Notes under the pieces: generated by a model
Databases searched by the model: none
What the model saw: the letters and a program-made list of their open reading frames with translations, nothing else
What the model was told of the DNA's origin: nothing
Translations under genes and position numbers: made by a program
Source of the DNA: Paracnuella aquatica
GTDB lineage: Bacteria; Bacteroidota; Bacteroidia; Chitinophagales; Chitinophagaceae
Length of the DNA stretch: 64,000 nt
Assembly (NCBI RefSeq): GCF_003332885.2
Contig: NZ_QOWJ01000001.1
Location: forward strand, 62,001-126,000
Reading direction: 5' to 3'
Shown: positions 43,567 through 53,202 of the stretch, one piece after another
Layout of the letters: each line of letters opens with the position of its first letter
Position numbering within the stretch: the stretch's first letter is position 1

Positions 43567-44079
43567 CTAAATCAAATACCGCTCTTTAAACAACGCCAGG
43601 TGGTGCAACCCATGACCCACAATAATAAACCCAATACCCTCAACATAAACCGAATTGCCATTGGCGACGCCGCTGCCGGCCAACATCTCCGCATCAAAAC
43701 TTTCAAAAAGCGCTACCGTGCTTTGGTGCACTATTTCCAGCTCAGTCACCATGCTGGCCCTGCTGCGCCGGTTGGCCCGCGATGCGGGTGTATAGGCATT
43801 TTCGTCAAAGCCGGGAAGTGGGTTGGGATCGCGCCGGGCAAAAGCAAGGGCCCGGTAGGCAAAAATGCGTTCGGTGTCGATCATGTGCTGCACTGATTCT
43901 TTGATGGTCCATTTGCCCGGAGCATAGCTCCATTCCCATTTAGCTTCAGGTATGGCCGCAACGAACGGTAGCAAATGATTCTTGTATTGTTCAAAAGCTT
44001 CCGGAAGTGTAGCAGCTTGCACTTTTTCAATGTACTTGTGGTAAAAAGGAGGCACCTGGGCCAGGTTTACAGGATGCAT
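43567..44079 (-). CDS. DinB-family metal-binding protein
   Basis: 170-aa DinB-like four-helix protein. Probable metal ligands are His in VQHMIDTERIF and the paired His in VGHGLHHLALFKERYL near the end, the usual three-His set. Relatives act as thiol-dependent transferases or have unknown roles. The ATG giving MHPVNLAQVPPFYHKY was chosen over one seven codons upstream. Confidence 0.85.
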   Translation of the reverse strand: MHPVNLAQVPPFYHKYIEKVQAATLPEAFEQYKNHLLPFVAAIPEAKWEWSYAPGKWTIKESVQHMIDTERIFAYRALAFARRDPNPLPGFDENAYTPASRANRRSRASMVTELEIVHQSTVALFESFDAEMLAGSGVANGNSVYVEGIGFIIVGHGLHHLALFKERYLI

Positions 44080-44100
44080 GGTAAAAGTTTGGCCCAAAAT

Positions 44101-44132
44101 AAAAAACCCCGGTGTTAGTACCGGGGTTTTTT
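44101..44132. terminator. Terminator downstream of the subtilase gene
   Basis: AAAAAACCCCGG and CCGGGGTTTTTT form a perfect 12-bp stem with an 8-nt loop. On the minus strand it ends the subtilase transcript before the DinB gene. Confidence 0.85.
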
Positions 44133-44182
44133 ATTAGCCACGCTGTATTTTGGTTACAGTGGCAAAGTAGCTATTGCAATGC

Positions 44183-45865
44183 TTAGAAAGCTCGTTTTTC
44201 TTTTCCTTTATCGGCAGCAGGAGCGGCGTTTACTTTACCGCTGCTCACCTGGTCGGCCAGGCGTACTGCTTCGTAAGCATTGAGCAAACCACCGGTTACG
44301 CTCAGCTCCGACAGGGGTGCAGGCTTGCCTGTTTCAGGGTTGGTAGCCATCACAGTCGATTTGGTGGCGCTGGCTTCAATCACGTATTTCAATTGCTGAG
44401 GTGTCAGGTTGGGGTAGTACGACTTGATCAAAGCCGCTACACCAGCCACCACCGGCGATGCCATTGAAGTACCCTGCGCATTACCATAAGTGGTACCCCC
44501 GGGAACAGTTGAGTAAATGCGTACGCCAGGTGCAAACACATCTACTTCGCTTTTGCCCCAGTTGGAAAAGCTGGCCACCAAACCACCGGCTTTAGGATCG
44601 CCGCTGGCGCCAACGGTAATCCAGTTGGTGGCGCGTTTGCCGTCTTTTTCAAAAATGGGGTTGGGGAAATTGTAAGCGCTGTCGAGGTTTTTGCCATCGT
44701 TGCCGGCCGCATGCACCAGCAGCACACCTTTGGAAGCAGCATACTCAACAGCTTCGTCTACCCAGCTTTTTTCAGGCGAAAAGCTTTTACCAAAACTCAT
44801 ATTGATCACTTTGGCTCCGTTGTCCACCGCGTAGCGGATGGCCAGTGCTACGTCTTTATCGTGTTCGTCGCCATCAGGTACTGCTCGCAGCGACATAATC
44901 TGCACATTTTCGGCGATGCCGTCAATGCCTTTGCCGTTGTTGCGGGCCGCGGCAATAATGCCCGACACGTGGGTGCCATGAAACGGCGTGTTGGCCATCA
45001 CATCGGGGTTGCCATAAAAGCGGTCGTTAATGTCGTTGTAGTTGTCCTGCACAATCTCGGCGCGGTAAGGCTTTGGTGCTTTATCTGCAGCCTCGGCTTT
45101 TTTCTCCTCGCTTTTGATCACTTCATCAATCTCGCTCAGGAAAGCCGCGTTGGTCATTTCCATGATGTTGCTCGATTTGAAGAAATAAAGCAGTCCCGTG
45201 CGGGCACTTTTTTGTTCGGGGGTTTGGGGTTGGTAAGCCTCCAGGTCGTTGCCGGTATAAGTGGCTTTGCCCATCCCTTTCTGCAGCACGGAATCAAACG
45301 CAGTGGCCGAAGTCATTACTCTTTTATACACCATCAGTTCCAGGCCCGAGTTGGGATCGCCACCTGCAACCTGTGCCTGCGCCCTTTTCCACATATCATA
45401 GCGGCTGCGGTCTTCAGCTTTCAGGGTTCCGGGGTTGGTTACTTTTTCAAATTCGCTTTTGAATTTGTGGTAAACGCGGGCCGCTTCGTACGAATCTTCC
45501 TTTACGTTGCGTCCGTCTTTACCGCCCAAAAAGTTCCATCCATACACGTCGTCCACATAGCCGTTTCCGTCGTCGTCTTTACCGTTGCCGGGCTTCTCTT
45601 TCGGGTTGCGCCACAGCACGGGCTTCAGGTCTTCGTGCAGGGTATCAATACCGCTGTCGATCACGGCAACAATAACCGGCGTTGATTTTTTCCCTTTTAA
45701 AAATTGGTATGCTTTGTCCAGCGAAATGCCGTGAACGCCGTCTTTTTCCAGGTCTTGCAAGTGCCAGCCTTTGCCGACGCTTTCTTTCGAGGTTTGCGCA
45801 CCGGCTACCAGGGTAGTACCTGCAAGCAGGGCAGCCAGGGCCACATTCTTGATCGTCAAGCTCAT
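44183..45865 (-). CDS. Exported S8 subtilisin-like serine protease
   Basis: 560-aa secreted subtilase. Signal peptide 1-23 (ending VAGAQ). Catalytic triad: Asp70 in AVIDSGIDT, His in FHGTHVSGI near residue 295, Ser in GTSMASPVVAG near residue 475. A charged, Lys-rich insert separates Asp and His (about 130-260), and a short Ala/Lys-rich tail KGKEKRAF ends the protein, without a T9SS sorting domain. Degrades or processes proteins in the periplasm. Confidence 0.92.
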   Translation of the reverse strand: MSLTIKNVALAALLAGTTLVAGAQTSKESVGKGWHLQDLEKDGVHGISLDKAYQFLKGKKSTPVIVAVIDSGIDTLHEDLKPVLWRNPKEKPGNGKDDDGNGYVDDVYGWNFLGGKDGRNVKEDSYEAARVYHKFKSEFEKVTNPGTLKAEDRSRYDMWKRAQAQVAGGDPNSGLELMVYKRVMTSATAFDSVLQKGMGKATYTGNDLEAYQPQTPEQKSARTGLLYFFKSSNIMEMTNAAFLSEIDEVIKSEEKKAEAADKAPKPYRAEIVQDNYNDINDRFYGNPDVMANTPFHGTHVSGIIAAARNNGKGIDGIAENVQIMSLRAVPDGDEHDKDVALAIRYAVDNGAKVINMSFGKSFSPEKSWVDEAVEYAASKGVLLVHAAGNDGKNLDSAYNFPNPIFEKDGKRATNWITVGASGDPKAGGLVASFSNWGKSEVDVFAPGVRIYSTVPGGTTYGNAQGTSMASPVVAGVAALIKSYYPNLTPQQLKYVIEASATKSTVMATNPETGKPAPLSELSVTGGLLNAYEAVRLADQVSSGKVNAAPAADKGKEKRAF

Positions 45866-45960
45866 GTATCGTTTTTTACTTTGAATAGGGGTAAATGTAA
45901 AAGTAAAGTTTGGTGGTCAAAGAAAATTGTGAAAGCAGTCGCCCGCAGCATGTTTTAACG

Positions 45961-45988
45961 AAAAACGGGACGCCCCGTGGAGCGCCCC
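45961..45988 (-). terminator. Terminator after the OmpA-family gene (minus strand)
   Basis: On the minus strand GGGGCGCTCC pairs with GGGGCGTCCC (9-10 bp with two G-T pairs) and is followed by GTTTTTC. It separates the OmpA-family gene from the subtilase gene. Confidence 0.6.
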
Positions 45989-46039
45989 ATTCAAATAAAT
46001 GCTGTATTGCTAAACACCGAAGCGGTGCAGATGTGCTGG

Positions 46040-47401
46040 CTAATAACTGGTCTTCAACTCAACCCGGCGGTTTTTCGCCTGCTCGGCTTCCGATTTGCCG
46101 TCGCTGATTGGCCGGCTTGAACCGTAGCCCACCGTTTGGATCCGGTTGGCCTGAATGCCTTTTCCTTCGAGGTATTTTTTCACCGCCAAAGCCCGCTGTT
46201 CCGAAAGCGCCTGGTTTACCGCGGCCTTACCGGTTGCCGACGTATGGCCTTCAACGGTCAGTTTCAGTTCGGCGTGTTCTGTTAGCAGTGTTGCCAACTC
46301 ATCCAGCACCGGCAGCGATGCGGGCAGCAATTTGGCGCTGGCGTTGGCAAATTCAATGGCGCGGGCAAAATTAGTTACCTGCTCCACCACTTCTTTTTTT
46401 ACCTCCGGTGCCTTTATCGGTTCGGGGCAACCATTGTTAGCAGCAGTGCCCTTTTCTTTCGGGCATTTGTCCAACGAATCAATCACACCGTCGCCATCTT
46501 CATCGGGAGGCGGGCAGCCGCCAAATTGGGCCTGGCCGGCCACGCTTGGGCAGCGATCGTGTTTGTCCAAGATGCCGTCGCCATCGCTATCCGGCCAGGG
46601 GCAGCCTTTATTTTCGGCAGGGCCTTTAGTATCGGGGCATGTATCGGTTGCATCGGGCACACCGTCGCCGTCCGAATCCTTAGGCGTTTCGCTTTTCGTT
46701 GCTTTTACGACAGCCGTTTGGCGACCGAGGAAAATGCCGATGCTGGCGCCAACCGCCGTATGATTGAATTCTTTTCCATTCTGGCTGAGGTAAGGCGTCA
46801 GGCTTTGGCTGTAATGTGCATTCAAAAACACCCGGCCAAACTCAAAACCCGCCAGTGCATTTACACCAAAATGCAGGATCCGGAATTTGCCGTCCTCTTT
46901 GCCTACCGGCAAATCAGACAGCTCGTTGAAGGTAAATTTCCGTGAAGTGTCGAATGCCGTTAGTGAAGTAGTGCCATTATAAAAAAGCGAAGCCTGCGGG
47001 CCGCCACCAATAATGAATTTGGTTTTGCCGCCCAACGGGATGGCGGCAACCAGGTTCACCGGGATATCAACATAATTGATGAATTGCTTTTCCTCGAGCC
47101 GGAAGGTCTTGCCTTTTGCCGTATCCAAACCTTGGATTTGCGTAGCGCCTTTTGCCGAAAACAAAAAGGCGGGTTGCAGCCGGAAATAATTACCCAACGG
47201 AATGGAAGCGATAAAACCCAGCCTGATGCCGGTGCGGGCCGTGGTGCTCGAAAGGCTGTCTAGTGCCAGGGGATGCGGGTTCCAAACCGGGTCGACAGTG
47301 GTGCTTTGCAGGCCTGCGGTAAAGGCCACCCGTGGCGTATTTTGTGCGGCGGCGCCAACCGAAACGGCCAGCAACAAACCAAGCAGTAGGTTTTTGTACA
47401 T
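46040..47401 (-). CDS. OmpA-family protein with thrombospondin type 3 repeats
   Basis: 453-aa outer-membrane protein. Signal peptide (MYKNLLLGLLLAVSVGAAAQ); N-terminal beta-barrel (about 20-230); three Ca2+-binding TSP3 repeats (SDGDGVPDATDTCPD, SDGDGILDKHDRCPS, EDGDGVIDSLDKCPK); C-terminal OmpA domain with EGHTSATGKAAVNQALSEQR and KNRRVELKTSY that binds peptidoglycan. It links the outer membrane and the cell wall. Confidence 0.92.
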   Translation of the reverse strand: MYKNLLLGLLLAVSVGAAAQNTPRVAFTAGLQSTTVDPVWNPHPLALDSLSSTTARTGIRLGFIASIPLGNYFRLQPAFLFSAKGATQIQGLDTAKGKTFRLEEKQFINYVDIPVNLVAAIPLGGKTKFIIGGGPQASLFYNGTTSLTAFDTSRKFTFNELSDLPVGKEDGKFRILHFGVNALAGFEFGRVFLNAHYSQSLTPYLSQNGKEFNHTAVGASIGIFLGRQTAVVKATKSETPKDSDGDGVPDATDTCPDTKGPAENKGCPWPDSDGDGILDKHDRCPSVAGQAQFGGCPPPDEDGDGVIDSLDKCPKEKGTAANNGCPEPIKAPEVKKEVVEQVTNFARAIEFANASAKLLPASLPVLDELATLLTEHAELKLTVEGHTSATGKAAVNQALSEQRALAVKKYLEGKGIQANRIQTVGYGSSRPISDGKSEAEQAKNRRVELKTSY

Positions 47402-47550
47402 AAGATACCAGATAATGGATAGAAAACGAAGATAATACCTTTAGCTGTGCAGCCAAGTGGAATATTAGTCGGCTTGCTTTGGAAAAACGTCCAAGCCTAA
47501 AGTAAATGCGGTGAGTGTTGGCGGCAATGTAACGGGTGGCTTTGAAAAAG

Positions 47551-47628
47551 TCAAAAGGCAAAAGTAAAAATTCAAAAATGTGGCCATTTATGATGCAGCC
47601 ATTTTGCCTTTTTACTTTTGCCTTTTGA
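47551..47628. repeat. 20-bp perfect inverted repeat with 38-bp loop
   Basis: The 20-bp segment at 47551-47570 (words AAAAGGCAAAAGT) is repeated in exact reverse complement at 47609-47628. It lies 9 bp after the aldehyde dehydrogenase stop on the minus strand and could serve as its transcription end. Purine-rich repeats of this kind are frequent between genes in this group. Confidence 0.75.
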
Positions 47629-47636
47629 AGTAACCT

Positions 47637-49163
47637 TTACAGGTCAAACTTGATGCCCTGCGCCAGGGGCAATTGCGTGCTGTAGTTGATGGTATTGGTT
47701 TGCCTGCGCATATAAATGCGCCATGCATCTGAACCACTTTCGCGGCCGCCGCCGGTTTCTTTTTCCCCGCCAAAAGCACCGCCGATTTCTGCACCAGATG
47801 TGCCGATATTGACGTTGGCAATGCCGCAATCAGAACCGGCCGCGGAAAGAAACTGTTCCGCCTCCCGCAGGTTGAGGGTCATGATCGAGGAGGAGAGTCC
47901 TTGAGGCACACCGTTTTGAATAGCCATGGCTTCTTCAAAATGGGTATACCGCATCAGGTACAAAATAGGCGCAAAGGTTTCGTGCTGTACAATATTGTAG
48001 TGCGGCGCCACTTCGGCAATGCAGGGCTGCACATAACAGTCGCTTTCAAAACCGTCGCCGAAAAGCGCACCGCCGTCCACGATAAATGTTCCTCCTTCTG
48101 CCTTGCAGGCCTCGATCGACTGCAGGTAACTTTGCACGGCGCCTTTGTCGATGAGCGGGCCCACATGGTTAGCGGCATCCAGCGGGTTGCCAATGCGCAA
48201 CTGCCGGTAAGCAGCCACCAGTTTTTCCTTGAATGCATCGTAAATGCTTTCGTGAACGATGAGCCGCCGCGTAGTGGTGCAGCGTTGCCCGGCAGTGCCC
48301 ACCGCGCCAAAAACGGCAGCCGTGATGGCGATTTTTAAATCCGCATCGGGGGTAACTATGATGGCATTGTTGCCACCCAACTCCAGCAGGCTGCGTCCCA
48401 GGCGTGCACCTACCGCAGCGCCCACTGCTTTGCCCATGCGGGTGGAACCGGTGGCGGAAATGAGCGGAACGCGGTTATCGGCAGCCAGTTTTTGGCCCAT
48501 TTCCCGTTCGCCAATTACGAGGGTGCTCACCCCTTCGGGTACGCCGTTTTTTGCAAAAACATCTGCCACAATCTGCTGGCAGGCTATAGCGCAGAGCGGT
48601 GTTTTTTCCGAAGGCTTCCAAACGCATACATCGCCGCAAACCCAGGCCAGTGCAGCATTCCAGCTCCACACGGCTACGGGGAAGTTGAAGGCTGAAATAA
48701 TGCCCACAATGCCCAGCGGGTGCCATTGTTCGTACATGCGGTGGCCGGGCCGTTCGCTATGCATGGTAAGGCCGTGCAGTTGCCGCGACAACCCCACAGC
48801 AAAATCGCAGATGTCGATCATTTCCTGCACTTCGCCCAATCCTTCCTGCAGGCTTTTGCCCATTTCGTACGACACCAGTTTGCCAAGTGCCTCTTTGTTT
48901 TGCCGCAAGGCATCGCTCAACTGGCGCACCACATCGCCGCGTTTGGGCGAAGGCCACAGGCGCCATTCTTTAAATGCCGCTTGTGCCGTATTTATGGCGG
49001 CTTCGTAGGCCGTATCATCGGCGGTGGCTACAGTGGCGATGGCCTTGCCATCAACCGGCGAGTAGGAGGTAATGCGACTGCCGCTGGTTTCCAGCCACTG
49101 CGTGCCGGTGCTGACGCCGCCATTTTGCTCCTGTATATGTAGGCTGCTTAAAATATCGTTCAT
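47637..49163 (-). CDS. amaB: Aldehyde dehydrogenase, ALDH7/AmaB type
   Basis: 508-aa NAD(P)-dependent aldehyde dehydrogenase of the antiquitin group (alpha-aminoadipic semialdehyde / piperidine-6-carboxylate dehydrogenase), by the SAFNFPVAVWSWN, ISATGSTRMGKAVG, LELGGNNAIIV and GTAGQRCTTTRR blocks; the catalytic Cys is in GQRC and Glu in LELGG. It oxidises the lysine-degradation intermediate in the cytoplasm. The substrate is inferred from family resemblance. It stands alone. Confidence 0.85.
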   Translation of the reverse strand: MNDILSSLHIQEQNGGVSTGTQWLETSGSRITSYSPVDGKAIATVATADDTAYEAAINTAQAAFKEWRLWPSPKRGDVVRQLSDALRQNKEALGKLVSYEMGKSLQEGLGEVQEMIDICDFAVGLSRQLHGLTMHSERPGHRMYEQWHPLGIVGIISAFNFPVAVWSWNAALAWVCGDVCVWKPSEKTPLCAIACQQIVADVFAKNGVPEGVSTLVIGEREMGQKLAADNRVPLISATGSTRMGKAVGAAVGARLGRSLLELGGNNAIIVTPDADLKIAITAAVFGAVGTAGQRCTTTRRLIVHESIYDAFKEKLVAAYRQLRIGNPLDAANHVGPLIDKGAVQSYLQSIEACKAEGGTFIVDGGALFGDGFESDCYVQPCIAEVAPHYNIVQHETFAPILYLMRYTHFEEAMAIQNGVPQGLSSSIMTLNLREAEQFLSAAGSDCGIANVNIGTSGAEIGGAFGGEKETGGGRESGSDAWRIYMRRQTNTINYSTQLPLAQGIKFDL

Positions 49164-49266
49164 GACTGCGGATTTTGCTGGAAGTTAAGGGATAAATGTG
49201 GCAGGCAATATGATCGCTCAGCGGCTTTTGTTTACATAAAATAAACTGCGTGGAGGCGGCAAGCTA

Positions 49267-51186
49267 CTATTTATCCACCGCTATTTTTACGCCACCCATC
49301 AACCAACGGCCAGGCATAACCGAACCCAGCAAGTCACTGTAACGAGTGTTGAGCAGGTTATCGGCCTGTACAAACAGGCGCACATTATTTTGGTAAACGT
49401 TTGCTTCCACCAATCCGTTCAGCACAAGGTATTCGCGGGTCACTTCGGCATTAATAGCCGATGCTTTGCGTGGCTCTCTCACTTTGTACACACCGGTAAG
49501 CCCTACGCTAATAGCTTTGTATTGGTACCGCACATTAAAATTGGCCAGGAACTTTGCATGCGATTTTACATAAAACATATCCCTTGTTTCATCGGTGGCC
49601 GAACGCAGCCAAACCAAGCCGGCCATCGCCCAAAACTGCTGGCCTTTTTCCATCGCCTTTTGAAAGATGATGTCGGTTTCAAAACCGCGGGTAGCTACCT
49701 CCGATACATTGCGGGCCAGGGCGTAAGTTCCGCCGGTAACAAGATTCGATTTCCGTGGCATGTCGGCATAAGGTGTGGTCACAAAATCAATCAGGTCGCG
49801 GTGGTTGCGCTGAAAATAGGTGGCAGCAAACCGCACATTTTTGGAGGCAAAAACATCAGCACCCGCTTCAAAGGAAAATGACCGTTCTGCAGCAAGATCG
49901 GGGTTGCCGATGGAGCCGCTGGCCACCCTCGCTTTGTTGTAATTGTTGAACCGCTCGGTAAAGGTGGCCTGCCGGATGGTTTTGCCTGCAGCGCCGCGTA
50001 ACTGTACCACACCGGTGCGGTACGAAAGATTGATTTGCGGCACCAGTTCCGTACCCGCCAGTTCGTCCCAATCGAGGCGCAGCGCGGGATTGATGCGGAA
50101 GCCTTCGCCAATGGCCTGGTTTAAAATAACAAAACCAGCCAACTGTTTTACAGCATGGTTGCCACGGTCGTTCGATTTGATGGTGCGGTTTTGCGCCTGC
50201 ACACCACCGGTCAAAATGGTTTGTTCTGTTAGCCGGTGCTCGTATAAAGCCAATGCCTGGTACAGCGTTGATACGTTGTTGTTAGGCGTAGCGGCAGGGG
50301 AGTAAAAGTATTCGTCGGTAACCTTTTTGTAGCCGGCGCTGAACTGGAATTTGCTGCGGTCTTTTTCGTATGAAAGCCGTGCACCGTTCCATTGTGTGGC
50401 CACACGTTCAAAAGCCGTATCGGAAGCAAACGTTGTATAAAAATTTTGCGCAGCAAAATCGCGGGTATCGTAAGCAGAGCGAACACCGAGGTGCCAGTAT
50501 TGATTGAAGCGATAAGCAGCAGAAAGCGAACCGGTGGTGTTGTGAAAATAACCGCGGATGCCACGCTGCGGTTGTCCATCGGCGTTAGTAGAAAGGATGC
50601 CGCCGCTGATGGCCAGTTTACCATCGCTGTAATGCGCACCGGTCTGCACATTTTTCAGTCCCCACTCACCAATGGTAATTTGCTGCGATGCACCAAAGCG
50701 GGCTTCTTTTTGCGCCGAAAAAGATTTAGTGATGATATGCACCACGCCGCCCACCGCATCGGAGCCATAGATGGCGGAAGACGCACCTTTTAATACTTCA
50801 ATGCGTTCGATTTCGGCAGGGGCGATGGGAATATAAGTGCTGAAATGGCCGGTGTTGGGATCGTTCAGTCGCAAACCATCAATAATGACCAATACCTGGT
50901 TGAAAGTGCCACCGCGCAAAACAATGTCGCTTTGAGCGCCTTGCGGTCCGCGAGCCTGTATTTCCACGCCCGGTATATAACGAAGCAATTCATCAACCGA
51001 ATGCACGGGCAACTGCGCCAGCTGGTCGCCCTTGATGACTACGATATTTCTACCGGTGCGAGATGTTTTTAAAGCATTTAGCGAGGCGCTTACCGAAACG
51101 GGGTCGAGTTCTACAGCCTCGGGTTCCTGTGTTTTTGCCGACAGGCAATACAATGCGGCTGCACACAGACAGGCAAACTTTTTCAT
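49267..51186 (-). CDS. BtuB-like TonB-dependent receptor
   Basis: 639-aa outer-membrane receptor with signal peptide (MKKFACLCAAALYCLSAKTQ), plug (about 30-140 with LLRYIPGVEIQARGPQG and IEVLKGASSAIYGSDAVGG) and 22-strand-type barrel. It lacks the carboxypeptidase-like N-terminal extension and resembles the vitamin B12 receptor type in size. No cobalamin riboswitch is seen upstream and no btuCDF genes follow, so the ligand is open. Confidence 0.88.
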   Translation of the reverse strand: MKKFACLCAAALYCLSAKTQEPEAVELDPVSVSASLNALKTSRTGRNIVVIKGDQLAQLPVHSVDELLRYIPGVEIQARGPQGAQSDIVLRGGTFNQVLVIIDGLRLNDPNTGHFSTYIPIAPAEIERIEVLKGASSAIYGSDAVGGVVHIITKSFSAQKEARFGASQQITIGEWGLKNVQTGAHYSDGKLAISGGILSTNADGQPQRGIRGYFHNTTGSLSAAYRFNQYWHLGVRSAYDTRDFAAQNFYTTFASDTAFERVATQWNGARLSYEKDRSKFQFSAGYKKVTDEYFYSPAATPNNNVSTLYQALALYEHRLTEQTILTGGVQAQNRTIKSNDRGNHAVKQLAGFVILNQAIGEGFRINPALRLDWDELAGTELVPQINLSYRTGVVQLRGAAGKTIRQATFTERFNNYNKARVASGSIGNPDLAAERSFSFEAGADVFASKNVRFAATYFQRNHRDLIDFVTTPYADMPRKSNLVTGGTYALARNVSEVATRGFETDIIFQKAMEKGQQFWAMAGLVWLRSATDETRDMFYVKSHAKFLANFNVRYQYKAISVGLTGVYKVREPRKASAINAEVTREYLVLNGLVEANVYQNNVRLFVQADNLLNTRYSDLLGSVMPGRWLMGGVKIAVDK

Positions 51187-51425
51187 GTTGGTGGTGTTTC
51201 AATCGGCGGCAAAGGTAACCGGTGATTGGTAGGATTTGGAATGATTTGTAAGAAGAAGGTTGTGTACGATTTGGTGTACTTCGTTTTACGACACAAAACG
51301 ATGATCGTTGCACGGCAATGCAGCTATGCAATCAAGTATTTAATCTTTAAATTATAATGCTTAATAAACGCATTTAATAAATGCCATGAGAAAGCCGTTC
51401 GATTAATTTTTAAAATAAACAATTC

Positions 51426-52241
51426 TCAATAAGATTCGCTTTCGGACGGGAACTCCTGGCCGCGTACATCCTGCACGTATTGCTGTACGGCGGCAGTGAT
51501 CTGCTCGTGCAGGTTTAAATATTTGCGTAAAAACCTGGGCTTAAATTCAACGTTGATGCCCAGCATATCGTGCATTACCAGCACCTGCCCATCGCAATGC
51601 GGGCCTGCGCCAATGCCGATGGTGGGAATGGTGAGGCTTTGTGATACTTCCTGTGCCAGTGCGGCTGGTATTTTTTCCAACACTACTGCAAAACAACCCG
51701 CCTCCTGCAACAACAGCGCGTCGCGTTTTAGTTTATCTGCTTCGGCCGCTTCGCGGGCCCGAACGCTGTAGGTGCCGAATTTATAAATGGATTGCGGCGT
51801 AAGCCCCAGGTGCGCCATCACGGGCACACCGGCCGAAATAATGCGCCGCACCGAATCGAGGATTTCCTCGCCGCCTTCAATTTTGATGGCGTGTGCACCG
51901 GTTTCCTTCATGATGCGGATGGCCGATGCCAGTGCTATGTCGGAGTTGCTTTGGTAAGAGCCAAAAGGCAGATCTACCACTACGAGGCTGCGGGAAGCGC
52001 CGCGGATCACGGAAGATGCATGGTAGATCATTTGATCCAGCGTAATGGGCAACGTGGTTTCGTGGCCGGCCATTACATTGGAAGCGGAGTCGCCCACCAG
52101 TAGCACATCCAGGCCTGCGGCATCCAGCATTTGTGCAAAGGAATAATCGTAGGCGGTGAGCATGGCAATTTTCTCACCACGATCCTTCATCTTCTGCAGG
52201 GTGTGGGTGGTAATGCGTTTTACTTCGGAGGAAACACTCAT
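51426..52241 (-). CDS. panB: 3-methyl-2-oxobutanoate hydroxymethyltransferase PanB
   Basis: 271-aa TIM-barrel enzyme making ketopantoate for pantothenate and coenzyme A synthesis. Family blocks: [64 protein letters not shown] and [20 protein letters not shown], including metal-binding Asp and the catalytic Glu in VVLEKIP. The ATG giving [13 protein letters not shown] was used; earlier in-frame codons are not family-like. panD and panC are 4.5 kb further right on the same strand. Confidence 0.95.
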   Translation of the reverse strand: MSVSSEVKRITTHTLQKMKDRGEKIAMLTAYDYSFAQMLDAAGLDVLLVGDSASNVMAGHETTLPITLDQMIYHASSVIRGASRSLVVVDLPFGSYQSNSDIALASAIRIMKETGAHAIKIEGGEEILDSVRRIISAGVPVMAHLGLTPQSIYKFGTYSVRAREAAEADKLKRDALLLQEAGCFAVVLEKIPAALAQEVSQSLTIPTIGIGAGPHCDGQVLVMHDMLGINVEFKPRFLRKYLNLHEQITAAVQQYVQDVRGQEFPSESESY

Positions 52242-52314
52242 GCTGCAAAAGTAAGTATGGCAACAATAGCATCGGGCGGAGAAAAATCTGGCGGCTTGGT
52301 GCAATTAAATTTCG

Positions 52315-53202
52315 TTAACCGCCCTTTTTTACTTCTTCGTATAAAATATTGATCAGGCCATCGGCGAGGCCAATTTTAGGAACAAAAATTTCTTCGGTAT
52401 CAGCCCAGCGCATCACGTTGATGTAAATGAGCAGCGCCGGCACAATCACATCTGCACGGTCTTCGCGTAGCTTGTACAGGCTCATACGTTGGTCGACAGA
52501 AATGCTGCTGAATTCTTTGTAATAATTGCGCAGCAACTCCAGTGTTAAGGATTTGCCCTCTTTGCGTTTAGACAGCGAAAAAACCTTGTTGATATTGCCG
52601 CCGGAACCAATGGCGGTGATGTGATGATAACCGCTGGTTTTATTTTTGATAAAACTCTTCATGTCGTTCCACACCTTTTCCTCCACCTGGTCTTTCAACA
52701 ATCGAATGGTGCCGATGTTGAACGATTCTTTCGCCACCAATTTACCGTCCGAGAAAAAGGTAAGCTCGGTGCTGCCGCCGCCCACATCAATGTACAGGTA
52801 GCTTTCATTGGCGTTCATGTTTTCCGCCACATGGTTTTCATAAATAAAAGCCGCTTCCTGCTGGCCGCTGATGATCTCTATATCAATGCCGGTTTGCTCT
52901 TTTACGCGTTGCATTAGCTCGGGCCCGTTCGATGCATCACGCATGGCGGAGGTGGCGCAGGCTTTCAGGTGTTCCACTTCATACACCTGCATCAGGAGTT
53001 TATATGCTTGAATGCTGTTGAGCAACATGCCTGCACGTTTTTCCGAAATACTCCCGGTTTCAAAAACATCCATGCCCAGGCGGATAGGCACCCGCACCAG
53101 GGATTGCTTTACAAATTCGGGTTTGTTGCCGGGTGTTTCCACCACATCGCTGATGAGCAGGCGCATGGCGTTGCTTCCGATATCAATGGCTGCTAACTTC
53201 AA
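52315..53202 (-). CDS. ppx: Ppx/GppA-family exopolyphosphatase
   Basis: 295-aa phosphatase of the ASKHA fold: LAAIDIGSNAMRLLI (phosphate loop 1), YLYIDVGGGSTELTFF (loop 2) and a catalytic Glu in the middle. Releases phosphate from polyphosphate or (p)ppGpp-type substrates. A TTG at 53202 is preferred: it starts right at the first strand and overlaps the ppk1 stop by 20 bp, while the longer frame to 53259 would overlap ppk1 by 77 bp. Paired with ppk1, as is common. Confidence 0.85.
   Translation of the reverse strand: MKLAAIDIGSNAMRLLISDVVETPGNKPEFVKQSLVRVPIRLGMDVFETGSISEKRAGMLLNSIQAYKLLMQVYEVEHLKACATSAMRDASNGPELMQRVKEQTGIDIEIISGQQEAAFIYENHVAENMNANESYLYIDVGGGSTELTFFSDGKLVAKESFNIGTIRLLKDQVEEKVWNDMKSFIKNKTSGYHHITAIGSGGNINKVFSLSKRKEGKSLTLELLRNYYKEFSSISVDQRMSLYKLREDRADVIVPALLIYINVMRWADTEEIFVPKIGLADGLINILYEEVKKGG

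Noticed and set aside
51187-51425. Cobalamin riboswitch before the BtuB-like receptor
   Set aside because: No B12-box-like conserved sequence found on the minus strand of this gap.
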